The notes under the pieces are model-generated. The model was not told where the DNA came from and searched no databases. It was given only the letters and a program-made list of their open reading frames with translations. From Solen grandis (taxonomy: Eukaryota; Mollusca; Bivalvia; Adapedonta; Solenidae), in assembly GCA_021229015.1 (NCBI GenBank), contig CM037792.1:37383398-37447397 (forward strand): DNA of 64,000 nt, written 5' to 3'. Positions 48,292 to 60,188 of the stretch are shown one piece after another (position 1 is the stretch's first letter; the number at the start of each line of letters is the position of its first letter). The position numbers were made by a program, and so were the translations under genes.

Positions 48292-48365
48292 GATTGTCCC
48301 AAAATATGGCAGATTGAAATTTTCAAATTCTCTCATTACTAATTACTTTTTAATATATTTAAGAT

Positions 48366-48523
48366 ACAGCAGGGTGTGCTTGCGGTAGGTCGGTGGTTCT
48401 ACCCGGGTACCTCTGTGTACTTGGGGTCTTCCTCCACCTGTAATTAGCTGGACGTCGCTATATGATTGAAATACTATCGCAGCGACGGTAAACCCCAATA
48501 CAACAACAACAACAGCAGGGTGT
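48366..48523 (+). mobile_element. SINE-A 3' fragment with (CAA)n tail and target duplication
   Basis: Body 48378-48511 lacks the tRNA head and starts at gcttgcggtaggtcggtggt, ending in (caa)n instead of (tcaag)n. Direct repeats ACAGCAGGGTGT at 48366-48377 and 48512-48523 show it inserted already 5'-truncated. Confidence 0.9.
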
Positions 48524-48529
48524 CTATAT

Positions 48530-50130
48530 TAAGAGACCATGAATACACATATATGTAGATTATTATATTCGTAAATATTAAAAAAGTGAACATGGTAAGG
48601 TATCTACATGGCCAACTGTTTGTATTTATTCCTTTCAGGAAAATTATTTAGAGGAGTTAGTTTCATAAAAAAATAATACTTATAAGTATGTAAAAATAGT
48701 AAAGCTGATGACATTTAGAAACAAAACCTATTTCTGATTAAGTTTAATTTGCATTGCTAGCGATAGGTAAGCATCTACTCTGCAGAATACTAAGATTTTT
48801 TTTGCTACATCAATTTGGTAATTGCTTTTTTCCCCAATTGTTAGATCGCTCGGCAGACGACATATAAATGTCTCTCAATCAGTCATTGAATTTGCTTACG
48901 CAGTACCCTAAACACATGCTTATCACACAGTCATGGACGACTGCCGATTCGGATTACCTACACATTAACAGCAGGGGGCCCATAAGACAATAGGAGTCTG
49001 GCTGGTCAGGTGGTTATGCGGGTGGTTCAGAATGGGGGCCCACGATGGGGATTTCCTCTAGACAACACTACTATGATGTAATCAAAGGATTTTATAGGAT
49101 TATATAAAAATGTATGACCAGGGCAGCTGGGGGAGGGGGCCTGCCCCCCGCTGGATTCGGGCCTGATATAGTAATAAAAAAAAAGAGACTTTCCCTGATG
49201 CAACGTATACGTATTCGGTAAAGAGAGGAATGCAGCCATAACAGTAATTAATGCACCTGCCTGTAACACACGCGAAAAGGGGTTGGCAGTACACAGAAAT
49301 ATATATGATGCAGACCATTTCAAAGTGTATTGAACAATCGTATCAACTCGGCAATCCCCGGCCTAACCCGTTGGTTATTTCGAAGAAATGGGCGAAGTGT
49401 TCCGAATGTGTATTGAAGTGTCCAGACGCTCACCATGCTTGGCTAAAATGACATAGATCTATTATAACTAGAAGCTGCAAGCAACAATAATAATTATATT
49501 CTTAGCCTATATTATGTCTACGTTTTTTTGGTTTTTGTTTTTTGTTTTTTGAATGAAGAAAAATCAGAAGTACTTGTACATTATAAATATATTTACAGAC
49601 ATATGAGTATGTTCTGCAGTTAAGCATACTTTAAAATGACATCCTTCACATGAAATGCTTCCTCATAATATTACACTTGAAAATTGTAAATGTTTGCATT
49701 GTTTTACTAATCATGTTCTCTTCACGGTTCCTGCATGGTTTGAGTACATGGTCTACCAACTAATCGCCTCAGTTGAGATCGAGTGCATACCAAACCTTGT
49801 ATTCGTAGTAAAATGGACGCAAGCAGTGGACAACTGGGCCCAATTCACATTTGATGTACAGTATCGCATTGCCGAGCATATCACGAGCAAATCTCTCTCT
49901 CCCTCTCTCTCCCTCTATGTCTATCAAAATCTTAAGTAAGGTATATTTTTCTTACAATCTGACGATTATAAGGTCCACTACATGTGTAGGCCATATATAA
50001 TTACATAAATAGATCAAAATGAGACTGACAAACAAGCAATGTGTTGTCTGTCGTGTACATTCAACTGCAAATTTGGACATGCAATGCTGAAGAACCTTTC
50101 TGGGAGAATTGATATCACTTTGTAGGATAT
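48530..50130. other. AT-rich non-coding stretch
   Basis: No supported gene. Contains a (CT)n tract near 49890-49915 and the inverted fragment of the 46.26-kb repeat at about 49100-49170. Confidence 0.5.
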
Positions 50131-50134
50131 AGAT

Positions 50135-50359
50135 TTAACCCTTTCCCTCATATAGACTCATTTTGACGCACTCAATAGGTATCACATAAAGCCTGATCTG
50201 CAGAAAACCACAGTTAAACCTTACCAATCTGATTACAAAATCCTCATTTCCAGACCACTGAGAAGCAGCGAACAGCATAAAACCTGATCAGCATGCGAGT
50301 TACTCGAGTTCTGTTCGCATAGGTCTTTTCATGGTGTCCTCTATGAGGGAAAGGGTTAA
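50135..50359 (+). mobile_element. TTAA-flanked MITE, copy 5 (internal deletion)
   Basis: Body 50139-50355 (217 bp), TTAA on both sides, ends intact. One arm of the central palindrome is partly deleted (tactcgagttctgttcgca), shortening it by 17 bp. Confidence 0.9.
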
Positions 50360-51795
50360 TCCCCCCCCCCCCACAAGGCCACAAAATCACCTGCTGAATA
50401 TTGCAGGTGTCCAGTTATAGTGTTTAGCACTGGCACCACAGTACTGAACCTGATCTGGACCCCACATTTATCAGATAAACAAAATCATTTTCTGCACCCC
50501 CACCCGTTGTATTCTGTAAAATCTATTCACATGTATAATACTGAACGATGCGTATACGTGGATTTTTCTTTTTTTTTTCTTTTTTTTTTCTTTTGGCATT
50601 GATTTTATTTTTTTTCTGTAAATTTTAGGTATCAGGTTCAGTACTCTGGTGTCAGTGGTTTTTATTGATGGTTGGGATTCTATGGGTAAAGACATGTTTA
50701 CACCCTTTTGGGTGCGAAGATACAATATCACATTTTAAAACCTTTAAGAAGTGTTTATCATATCGTCGAATCAGGCCTGTGTCAATGTATAGAAGATAAA
50801 AACACCTTTTACCAACCTTTTATTTACATATAATATATATACACACATATATTTAGGCACAAAATGTTTCCCGAGACCTGGTCACTCAGATTGTTCGTGA
50901 CCCTCTTCAACTGGCATGCGCTTAATCGGTGGTTCTACCCGGGTGCTTGTAATTGAAGTGTTCATTAGGATATATGTTTATTTATTGGAATGTATTAGAA
51001 ATATTTGATCGGTGTAGCAAAAGTATTCATTTTATTCTCAAAACACTTAATATAAATGTTGATAAGTGTAAAGTTTAATATCCCTATCTGTTAAAACTCT
51101 GAATTATAACACCGTATTTGGTACACAGTGTCTGTGTCGCCATCTTGAAGTTTCTTTGTCTTCTGACCCATTTCCGCTCCAAAGCTTGGTTTATATATGA
51201 TTTTATTTATAGGATATTTTATTTCTTCCTGGTTACAGCTTTATTTACCTTTATAACATACTCTATTTTTAGAAATATCCACGTTCATAATGTTCTCTTG
51301 CCATAATTAATGCAATTTGATATGCACTTTAACACGCAGGTGAAGCACATCGGCAAAAGAAAATCCCCCTCCTATTGTTATTACATTATTTGATACGGGT
51401 TTTCTTTTGAATACATCAAGCTCTAGATATGTTAATGACGTGCATTAATGTACGTTCCCATTAAAGTGTGTATCCAGTTACAAGTATTCAGAATGGAATA
51501 TAAAACACCTTCATTGACGGATGTTTCGTAGTGCAATGCCTCCACGTGAAGTATTCGTCGTAGTAAAGTCATACCACCCTCATCATCAACAACATCAATT
51601 ACTGCTGCTTCATATACCACAACTAGTATGGTTAAAATCTTATATGTGTTGATCAGGAGAAGGAAAGAATATAAGACACCTGAAATTCATCATATTATAC
51701 ATCTAGACACTAACACTGCAGATAATTAAAAGGACATTTGTTAAAACAAAAAGTATGAATTTAATTGAGAAAAAAGTCTGCATACAGGATTCGAA
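50360..51795. other. non-coding stretch
   Basis: Poly-C at 50361-50372, a poly-T-rich run at 50563-50615, and a short SINE-A scrap near 50928-50950 (cggtggttctacccgggtgc). Nothing coding is supported. Confidence 0.5.
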
Positions 51796-51796
51796 C

Positions 51797-52040
51797 CTGC
51801 AACCTCCGCGGCCTTTTCCGAGCGGTTACAGTCGTGGACTACAAATCTCTCAGCCCCTCACCGCTGTAGGTTCGAATCCCGGTAAGGACTTCGGATTTTT
51901 CATGTGAGGAAGCCTTCCAGCTGGCTTGCGGTAGGTCGGTGGCTCTACCCGGGTACCTCTGTGTACTCGGGGTCTTTCTCTACCTGTAATTAGCTGGACG
52001 TCGACTATCGCAGCGATCAATGCAACAACAACTGCAACCT
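51797..52040 (+). mobile_element. SINE-A copy with (CAA)n tail and target duplication
   Basis: Head has B box gtaggttcgaatccc; body as other copies; tail caacaacaa. Direct repeats CTGCAACCT at 51797-51805 and 52032-52040. The sequence just left of it (gattcgaacctgcaacctcc) is itself a B-box-like remnant on the minus strand, so it may have inserted into an older tRNA-derived sequence. Confidence 0.82.
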
Positions 52041-52454
52041 TCCGCTGAATTGATTTATTATGAAGCAAATCATACTTGCACCAAAAACAAATGTTTGAAT
52101 CGCCATGAATCACGAAAACTAACGAAGAACATCCCGAGGATTAATCAGTCTCGTGACATTATTGCCAGGCAATATATTAAACAGGATCATTATTCAGCAA
52201 CTCAAAATGGTAATCGTTAAAAGTAAATCTATCAAATAAACAAATGGGATTAAGAGTAAAGTGATCCTTAGTAAATTTTGAGTAGTATATTACGCTGTAC
52301 TGTGAAAAATAAGTAGCGAGAGAGCATATCTTTGTCACTTGACGATATTTTATCGAGTATATGGGTATATACTTATCTATATAATTCAGAAGTCATGATA
52401 ATGGAAGTACATTGTATAATAATCTGATATCTATAAAATGACGGAATATTAATT

Positions 52455-52515
52455 GTACAAACTCGTAACCGGAAGGTCGTGGGTTCGATCAACCGCCGCG
52501 ACATTGCAGTGTGTT
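52455..52515 (+). mobile_element. SINE-B head fragment
   Basis: 'accggaaggtcgtgggttcg' followed by atcaaccgccgcgaca, the B-box end of SINE-B only. Confidence 0.45.
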
Positions 52516-52597
52516 GAAAATGAGACAGACTTTCTATCACATAAACATAAATTCACGGTATGTCCACAGGTCACATTTTGCTGTGTTGATCAGCAGG

Positions 52598-52830
52598 GTG
52601 CCTGGATAGCGTAGTGGTAATGCGCCTCGCTTCTCACCTGCGTCCCCGGTTCAATTCCTGGTCACGTACGTGAGAGGGTATAGTGGTCGCCCGTCCAGAC
52701 ACGTGGGTTTTCTCCGGGCTCTCCGGTTTCCTCCCACAATAATGACCACATACGCCGCCACCAGAGCCATCGAGAGTGATTAATTTAAGTTTTGATAACT
52801 TGCTTCTAAATCAATGTAAAATAAATAAAA
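52598..52830 (+). mobile_element. SINE-C copy (third tRNA-derived family)
   Basis: Head gcctggatagcgtagtggta followed by cggttcaattcctgg (A and B boxes), body with 'cgtgggttttctccgggctc' and 'tccggtttcctcccaca', a block widespread in SINEs of aquatic animals. The AT-rich tail ends near aataaataaaagttt. Single copy here. Confidence 0.75.
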
Positions 52831-53765
52831 GTTTAATCTTATCAGCATGTGGCCCAGTGGCCAACTATAATGTTACTATAAATAGCTATGTCACACGACT
52901 ACCATCCCCACACCACACACACAAGCTTATCACACTACGCTTACTTTTGTTACTATGGCCGGATTATTGTTATGTTTATATCCCCATGTTGTTACTATGT
53001 AATATTTGGGTGAAGACAGTTTTCGTCTGTCTGTCTGTCTCATTTAAACAGAACGGCGCTAAGATACCAAGTAAGCAACCGATGTTGAGACGAGCGGCAT
53101 GATATGTTAAGTCATTCCTCCAACGTCAGAGAAAATCATTCTATTTACTGAACTTCTCCAACATCATAAAAATCATTCTCTTCAATGAACTTCTCATTCT
53201 ATTTACTGAATCACGCCACGCTGGTACTTTAAGTAAGCAACAATAAAAGCAGCAAATGAGTCGCCAAGGTGACATTCGCACCAATGTGTTGAAGGCTGAA
53301 AATAACTTGAATCCTTGAAACTTGTAACTTGAGCCTGAAAATTATCCGTAATTGGATACTCTGACATGTTTATCTCAACGAGTTTGTATACAAACATACC
53401 CCACTTAATGTTGATACCAGAGCGCGTAACAATGAAAATACCTGGAACAAACTTAAGAGTGTAAAATTCGTTCCTGGTTAATATTCATCAGGATTATTAT
53501 TAGGAAAACCTTTAATAATATTTATAATAGTTGTTATGGAATTCTCCTGTACGACAATCTAAATATCTGATTCAAAAATCAAAATTGAACCTACTTACAT
53601 ATATTTAAATCATGATTGATTAATTGAAGTTCAACTTCACTAGATACACATTTATGCGTTATTATGTACTTTATTGCCTGTCGATTAAAATGATTTCATG
53701 TAGAATGTGCCATGCAGGTGTCTGTCTAATGTGCACACCACTACTGCAGGGCTTTTGACATTTTA
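52831..53765. other. AT-rich non-coding stretch
   Basis: No supported gene. Short direct repeats occur at 53115-53210 (cattct...tttactgaactt units). Confidence 0.5.
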
Positions 53766-55490
53766 ACATGAATGTGGCGAATCGGACATCTGAATAGTCA
53801 GTCTTACATTGTTAGACGTATGAATATGGCGAATCCAACGCCTGAAAAGCCAGTCTTATTTTGTGTTAAACGTATAAGAGTGGCGAACCGGGCGCCAGAA
53901 TATCCAGTCTTAAATTGTGCTAAAGGTACTGACGCCTGAATATCCAGTCTTAAATTGTGCTAAACGTATGAGAGTGGCGAACCGGGCGCCTGAATATCCA
54001 GTCTTAAATTGTGCTAAACGTACCGACGCCTGAATATCCAGTCTTAAATTGTGCTAAACGTATGAGAGTGGCGAACCGGGCGCCTGAATATCCAGTCTTA
54101 AATTGTGCTAAACGTACCGACGCCTGAATATCCAGTCTTAAATTGTGCTAAACATATGAGAGTGGCAAACCGGCGCCTGAATATCCAGTCTTAAATTGTG
54201 CTAAACGTACCGACGCCTGAATATCCAGTCTTAAATTGTGCTAAACATATGAGAGTGGCGAACCGGGCGCTTGAATAGTCAGTATCACATTGTGTTAAAC
54301 GAATGAATGTGGCGAGTCCAACGCATGAAAAGTAAACCATAAAGTGTGTTTAACGTGTGAATGTGGCGTTCCAGACACATGAGTAACAGTTTTGCATTTT
54401 GTTCAATGTATGAAGTGGCGAATCTGACGGCTGAATAACCAGCCTAACATTGTGTCAAACGTATGCATGTGGCGTATTGGGTGTCTGAAATAGCTTAACA
54501 TTGTGTTAAACGTATGAATGTGGCGTATCTGATGTCTGAATTTAACATTGTGTTAAATGTATGAATGTGGCGTGTTGGGTGTCTGAATAGCCTTACATTG
54601 TGTTAAACGTATGAATGTGGCGTATCTGATGTCTGAATTTAACATTGTGTTAAATGTATGAATGTGGCGTGTTGGGTGTCTGAATAACCTAACATTGTGT
54701 TAAATGTATGAATGTGGCGTGTCTGGTGTCTGAATAACCTAACATTGTGTTAAATGTATGAATGTGGCGTGTCTGGTGTCTGAATAGCCTAACATTGTGT
54801 TAAATGTATGAATGTGGCGTGTTGGGTGTCTGAATAACCTAACATTGTGTTAAATGTATGAATGTAGCGTGTCTGGTGTCTAAATTACCTTACATTGTGT
54901 TAAATGTATGAATGTGGCGTGTCTGGTGTCTGAATAGCCTAACATTGTGTTAAATGTATGAATGTGGCGTGTTGGGTGTCTGAATAGCCTAACATTGTGT
55001 TAAATGTATGAATGTGGCGTGTCTGGTGTCTGAATAGCCTAACATTGTGTTAAATGTATGAATGTGGCGTGTTGGTGTCTGAATAGCCTAACATTGTGTT
55101 AAATGTATGAATGTGGCGTGTTGGGTGTCTGAATAGCCTAACATTGTGTTAAATGTATGAATGTAGCGTGTCTGGTGTCTAAATTACCTTACATTGTGTT
55201 AAATGTATGAATGTGGCGTGTCTGGTGTCTAAATTACCTTACATTGTGTTAAATGTATGAATGTAGCGTGTCTGGTGTCTGAATAACCTAACATTGTGTT
55301 AAATGTATGAATGTAGCGTGTCTGGTGTCTAAATTACCTTACATTGTGTTAAATGTATGAATGTAGCGTGTCTGGTGTCTAAATTACCTTACATTGTGTT
55401 AAATGTATGAATGTGGCGTGTCTGGTGTCTAAATTACCTTACATTGTGTTAAATGTATGAATGTAGCGTGAATAACCTAACACTGTGTGA
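53766..55490. repeat. satellite array, ~50-bp unit with higher-order segment
   Basis: About thirty-four units. From about 54440 to 55480 the unit is 50 bp (gtatgaatgtggcgtgtctg, then gtgtctgaataacctaacat, then tgtgttaaat). From about 53930 to 54290 a 54-bp and a shortened 40-bp form alternate as a 94-bp dimer repeated about four times. Decayed units extend to about 55640. Confidence 0.95.
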
Positions 55491-55639
55491 TATATGTATA
55501 GTCTTACATTTTGTTAAATTTTATGAATTATGCGGAATCTCGATAACCTTGTATTGTATCATGTGTATGCACGAAGTTCTAATGTTACGTGTCTGGTGTC
55601 TGTATAACCTTACATTGTGCTATGTGTAGTAAAGTGTTA

Positions 55640-56980
55640 TATCAGTATCTGAATAGTCTAACAAAAACTAATCTGTGTTATATATAAGACACAGCACATC
55701 AATCTATTTGCCCTTTCTTTTCTTTCCTTCTTGCGTCCATTTATTCATTTTATGACTCATCTCAGTGTTCATAAATGAACGACCAGAAGACAAAATACCA
55801 TCGTTTATTTCAAAGTATTTTCAACAATAAATGACGTCAATGTACATAGTGATTTATATGAATGACATGTATATAAGTCACCAGGTAACAAAAAAACTGT
55901 CTGTTAGTAAACTGATTTGTTTGAATTTACAGGATTAACCCCTACAATGCTGTGGGCCATTATGACTGCCTTGCGACCAGTGAAGACCAACATTAAACTA
56001 GTCTGGTCATAGTCTACACTGTTCGATATTCAGTCAAAATAATTCACCAAGCACCCTATAAACAACTACATGTAATGGTATATAGTCCAAAATGATGAAA
56101 GGACGTGTTCATTAAGAAATATGATAAGAACAATGTCAAGACAGAATACATTGGAATTAAGACCACAGCGCTGTTAAGGACACTCATTTTTGCGAACCGA
56201 ATAGTTTTAAGTCCTATTCAGACTATATTGGTAAAAATCTGTTTTAAGACCACCTCATTAATAAGACCACTATTCTCTAGACCTGATGGTGGTCTTAATA
56301 GCTTGGTTTTACTGAATAGCATTCTCTCTATATGAATCTTACCTTTTAATATTAGATACTGGTTAGATATTTGTACTTTAAAAAGTAGTAGAAAACAAGG
56401 AGGGTTAAATCTTGAAAGGTCCTTTCATGTTTAAGACCCCTATTAAGGTATACTGCGGGATCACACACAGTGTCCCGGATATTGCACATAGCCTTATGAT
56501 AACAACCTTTTCTTGGACTCCCATCTACACGTCTTTATACACATACAAATGTACACGATGCATTTATTAATGAGCATCGCAGAGACGACAAATAAAGATA
56601 AAACTATACACATTAGTATTAATACATAAATATGAACCAACAAATAAAATAAACATGTACCGGTACCAGCCGTGCTTTCATTGCTACATACTTCAATTAA
56701 TATTATCTCTTTCATCATACCATTTAGTAACATTCAGTTTAAAATAATGTCACAGAGAAAGTCACTAGGATACAGCAATGAAAAACGATTGTTTCAATTT
56801 AATCTATTTTTACATTGATTGTGAATTATGTTCTGACAGATTTTTATTATCAGTCTCGACGTTTCCTTGGTTACAGACGCGAGTTTTTGACAGGAAATGT
56901 CAAGAAAGATTCAAACCTACATCCTTCGGATCCGCAGTCATGTATTCATGGCAACCTTTATTGACTGTCACTGAGAATTA
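55640..56980. other. AT-rich non-coding stretch
   Basis: Contains several 'aagaccac' motifs at 56155-56300 that may be a decayed DNA-transposon end. No gene supported. Confidence 0.45.
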
Positions 56981-56985
56981 TGACT

Positions 56986-57712
56986 TCATTCCTTTTCATT
57001 TTCATCTGGAAAGAAAAGGGAAACCAGAAATAGCTGACCCGTCTTCTCCAGCGATCTGATCATGAACTTTTTACTGACAAGTTTCTTAGATAAAATGATT
57101 AGCACTTGTTTGGCTAGTGTATTGACTTGTGCATGAGTTAAATTCTCCATTTCAGCAAAGGTGATCACGCCGTTCTCATACATCAAGTCTATAAACTCTT
57201 TCGGTGAAAACCGTTCCAAAAGTTTTGTCCAACTTTTCTGAATAGCGGTCTGCAAATAAACACCGTCCTCTAACACTTGGTCATAATAATGTTCGTCCGA
57301 CCCCGTGGACTGACCCCCACTACATACTGGTTCCCCCCGTTGGCTCGAGATTTTCAGGAAAGTGTCCCCATCAGTGACGCCATCAGGTGTACTGCAATGG
57401 TCAGCAACAGACCTCAGTTGACGACAGTCCAGCTGGACAGACATGCCGTAGATTTGTAGAACCAGCCAGATGTCGGGTCGCGTCATACAAGACTGCTGGC
57501 TTGTCTTGCCCAGTGACGACTGGTACGTCACGACGTCATTCTCAAAGTCTAAACTGATTGGTCCACCCGTACAATGTTCCTTTTCGAACGTTTCTATTTC
57601 GAGCAAGGACAGTTTGTCATTGGTCTTTGGTACCGCCATATTCAAGTAGCCACGGAAATTGCGTGCAATGTCATCTGGGGGCGTCTTAGACAGAAAAAGC
57701 CGAAGAAAATGT
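56986..57712 (-). CDS. NHR-CARD gene exon 4 (rest of NHR-2, linker, CARD)
   Basis: Acceptor tttccag|A completes the split Arg codon; 241 residues from HFLRLFLSKTPPDD to DENEKE, stop TGA at 56988-56986. The frame is also open 28 codons upstream of the acceptor, which is why a longer reading starting MPVYLKF is possible but not preferred. Confidence 0.85.
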
Positions 57713-58104
57713 CTGGAAAATGAAAACATTTCGGAATCCTTTTGGCAGTTCAGATTTCGCATTAACATGCTTAAAACAAACTTAAGATACACTGGCATGC
57801 TGGATATACGATATAAAGTAACTAATGTTGCAACATATGATAATAAACATCCGTATCATGATCTTCAAAAAATGGCTTATCAGCTATGACACAGATGTAT
57901 ATTTACCATTAATGATTATCATTGAGTGACCTGGACTTTGTGTGTTTTGATATTATGTCGGCTTTGCTTTAAATCTGAGTCTCTTAATACTATATATATA
58001 GAGAGAGACCCTGTTTCAATAAAGGTAATTCCTAACTTTACTTTTCATCTGTTTTACAGTGTAAATGTATGAATGTGGCGAAACGGACCACAGACTTCCC
58101 TAAC

Positions 58105-58143
<39 letters not shown>

Positions 58144-60188
58144 TTTTGTTCCATATTCAATATAAGATGAAGAGAGGTTTCCGTTTCGCTGTCAGACATT
58201 ATCATTAAATGTTGATTCGAACTTCAGGTGTTCCTTAAATTCACTCTACTGCATTAGATTTTCTTTACCTGCGCAAGCGTACTATATACTGACCTGCCAG
58301 GCACCGTTCCCTGGTGGGTTTTAGGTAAGCATTGCAGAGTTATCCGCTGGTCATTCTCTAGAGGTTGTCTGTAGAAGCAGAGGGCGGCTGGACTCTTGTT
58401 TACAGTCTGGAGTATACTCGGATTGTTCAACACCTGCACGTTTGTGCCGTGCACGTTCGAGAAATCGCGCTGGTTGCCTTCCAATGGAAAAATAATGCTT
58501 TTACTGTTATCCATACAATAGATAAGTACATAATACTTGGGTGAAGGAAAGATAACTCTAATGGATACTCACGATTAGTTACGCGCGGGTATAAGACGAT
58601 TGGATGAGGCACGAAGCCACACGATTTCTAGAGCTATATCTACCGTACTTTAGTCTTCACAATTATGAATATAAACATTTTAGTTATTAATGTCGGAGAC
58701 ATTTATTCTACATTTTCAAGATTCCACCATATTGTTTATCCTTCTACCTCATATAGATGTGTTTTGATGTCGAGGCAAACAGAGCAGACCTAGATCAGAT
58801 TCACCACTGTTTACTTATGCGATATTGGTATGGGAAATAAAAATAAAATGTGTTCTTTGCCATTTAAATAATGTAAGTAAATTATTATTCATCAAGTCAT
58901 AAGATTGTACATGAATATTCATTAGGTAAAATATGTATAAACTATACAAGTAAACCATTTTCTATGTGGCATTACATTAACTTTCAAGGGAACATTCGTT
59001 TGTGGATGAGTGATTTAGAGAACAAGAGGCTTGCTGAATGAACGATTTCCACGAGGTTAATATTTTGTTGGGTAAAACCGTCCACAATCTCAACTTATCG
59101 CAAATAGGACCTACTCGAAACTTAACACTACAAAAACAAAGGAAAAACACTGTACTTTTACAGTTGCTCGGCTTACCTGATGACCCTAGTGTGACCTCCA
59201 CGTTACCGTATTTGAGGTCAAGGACGAGCCAATACTGTGAGTCCCGGCGGATCTTCTGTTTGTAATGTCCAGCACCATAGGTTGACGTGACCTCCTGAAG
59301 AAATGAACAGTACAGGAATAAATCTTATTCTCGTATATATGTGTATTTTCAATGATCAAGTCTACACACACTGATAGAAAATAGTATTTTTCTTTCCCTT
59401 TCTTACCAAAACCCTATCAGTGGCGGATCTAGGCACTCATAAGTCATAACTGCGGATGGGGGTTGAAGCACCAAGTGTGTAGTAGGGTTAGGGCACTGAG
59501 GTCATTGAATCATTGAACGACTCAGATAGCCCCCCCCCCCGCATCCTTATGAATTGCTTTGTCGAAAAGGTTACTTCAAAAGCTACTTAATGTGTGTGTG
59601 TGTGAAGTTCATGAAATTTCACAACAATCATCAAATACCTGCCGGCCAAATAGGATGCTCGCCCCAATCTCAGTAAATCCACCACTGTCAAAGGAAAGAT
59701 GTGAAATATTACTTTTTTTTCATTTTATAATGACTGCCTGTTGTTTGTATGTGTTGTTGTTGGTGGTGATGATGATGATGATGATGATGATGATATCCCT
59801 AAGATATATCATATTAAAAAGGTCACTACGGTACAAATGGAAAGATACATTCTAAAAATAAATCACTAGGACCAGTAACACTTACACATATGCTGTAGTC
59901 AATCCTGACTTCCATCTTACATGCCCGTTTGTGAATCTTGACATCGTTCAGAAACTGGTAACCAGGAAGTCTCGAACACGCATCCAGCACATGCTCATTC
60001 AAGAATTTTGGGTCCGTACTGACAACGCCAAGTTCTATAGCCCCGCTGCCTTCAAACGTTAACAGCACGGGGTCAGAGCCGAGTGGTTGTCTGGGAAACG
60101 CACAGCCCCCGCTCTGTTTGGGTATCCATGTGGCGACAGAGCCGTTCTGTTCTAGCGTTATGTTCTCCCCCTTGATGTCGTGAAACAT
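56986..60188 (-). CDS. tandem Neuralized-domain (NHR) protein with C-terminal CARD
   Basis: Exons in reading order: 60188-59886, 59294-59177, 58477-58294, 57712-56986. All junctions are GT-AG and phases match (0; split Gly G|GC; split Arg AG|A), giving 1332 nt and 443 residues. NHR-1 spans about 2-140: it opens MFHDIKGENITL and has 'AFPRQPL', 'ELGVVSTDP' and 'YWLVLDLKYGNVEV'. NHR-2 spans about 144-300: 'DFSNVHGTNVQVL', 'CFYRQPL', 'RLFLSKTPPDD', 'IWLVLQIYGMSVQL'. After an acidic Ser/Gly linker, residues about 353-438 fit a six-helix CARD: AIQKSWTKLLERFSPKEFID, then LMYENGVITFAEMENLTH, and a helix-6 block SLEKTGQLFLVSLFF. NHR domains bind partners of E3-ligase systems and CARDs form homotypic assemblies, so an immune adaptor role is inferred. 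No RING is present. The start may be preceded by another exon. Confidence 0.82.
58061..58090 (+). repeat. stray satellite monomer in NHR-CARD intron 3
   Basis: gtaaatgtatgaatgtggcg plus aaacggacc matches the start of the 53.8-55.5 kb satellite unit, 2.5 kb outside that array. Confidence 0.75.
58105..58141. repeat. (GA)n microsatellite
   Basis: gagaga tract in NHR-CARD intron 3. Confidence 0.95.
58294..58477 (-). CDS. NHR-CARD gene exon 3 (start of NHR-2)
   Basis: Acceptor tccattggaag|GC, donor GGCAG|GTCAGT. Encodes NQRDFSNVHGTNVQVLNN to QGTVPG. A second possible acceptor at 58505-58504 (aacag|T) gives the wrong phase for exon 2, so 58477 is chosen. Confidence 0.75.
59177..59294 (-). CDS. 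NHR-CARD gene exon 2 (end of NHR-1)
   Basis: Acceptor cttcag|GAG, donor TCAG|GTAAGC. Encodes EVTSTYGAGHYKQKIRRD to TLGSS plus the first base of Gly. Confidence 0.85.
59418..59687. mobile_element. 270-bp element with CAGTGG ends in NHR-CARD intron 1
   Basis: Left CAGTGGCGGATCTA and right TAAATCCACCACTG are imperfect terminal inverted repeats of the hAT-like CAGTGG type. No clear 8-bp target duplication was seen. The interior has poly-C and no coding capacity. Confidence 0.5.
59766..59791. repeat. (ATG)n microsatellite
   Basis: gatgatgatg tract. Confidence 0.95.
59886..60188 (-). CDS. NHR-CARD gene exon 1 (NHR-1)
   Basis: ATG at 60188-60186 directly precedes the NHR opening FHDIKGENI. Donor TGT|GTAAGT. 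An acceptor-like ttttcaccattctag lies 7 nt before the ATG, so this may be the second exon, after a 5'-UTR or coding exon upstream. Confidence 0.8.

Noticed and set aside
56155..56300. Possible pogo/Tigger-type transposon end with repeated aagaccac
   Set aside because: No inverted partner end or target duplication could be found.
57713..57798. Longer N-terminus MPVYLKFVLSMLMRN for the last NHR-CARD exon
   Set aside because: This part lies upstream of a good acceptor that joins exon 3 in phase and completes NHR-2, so it is intron.
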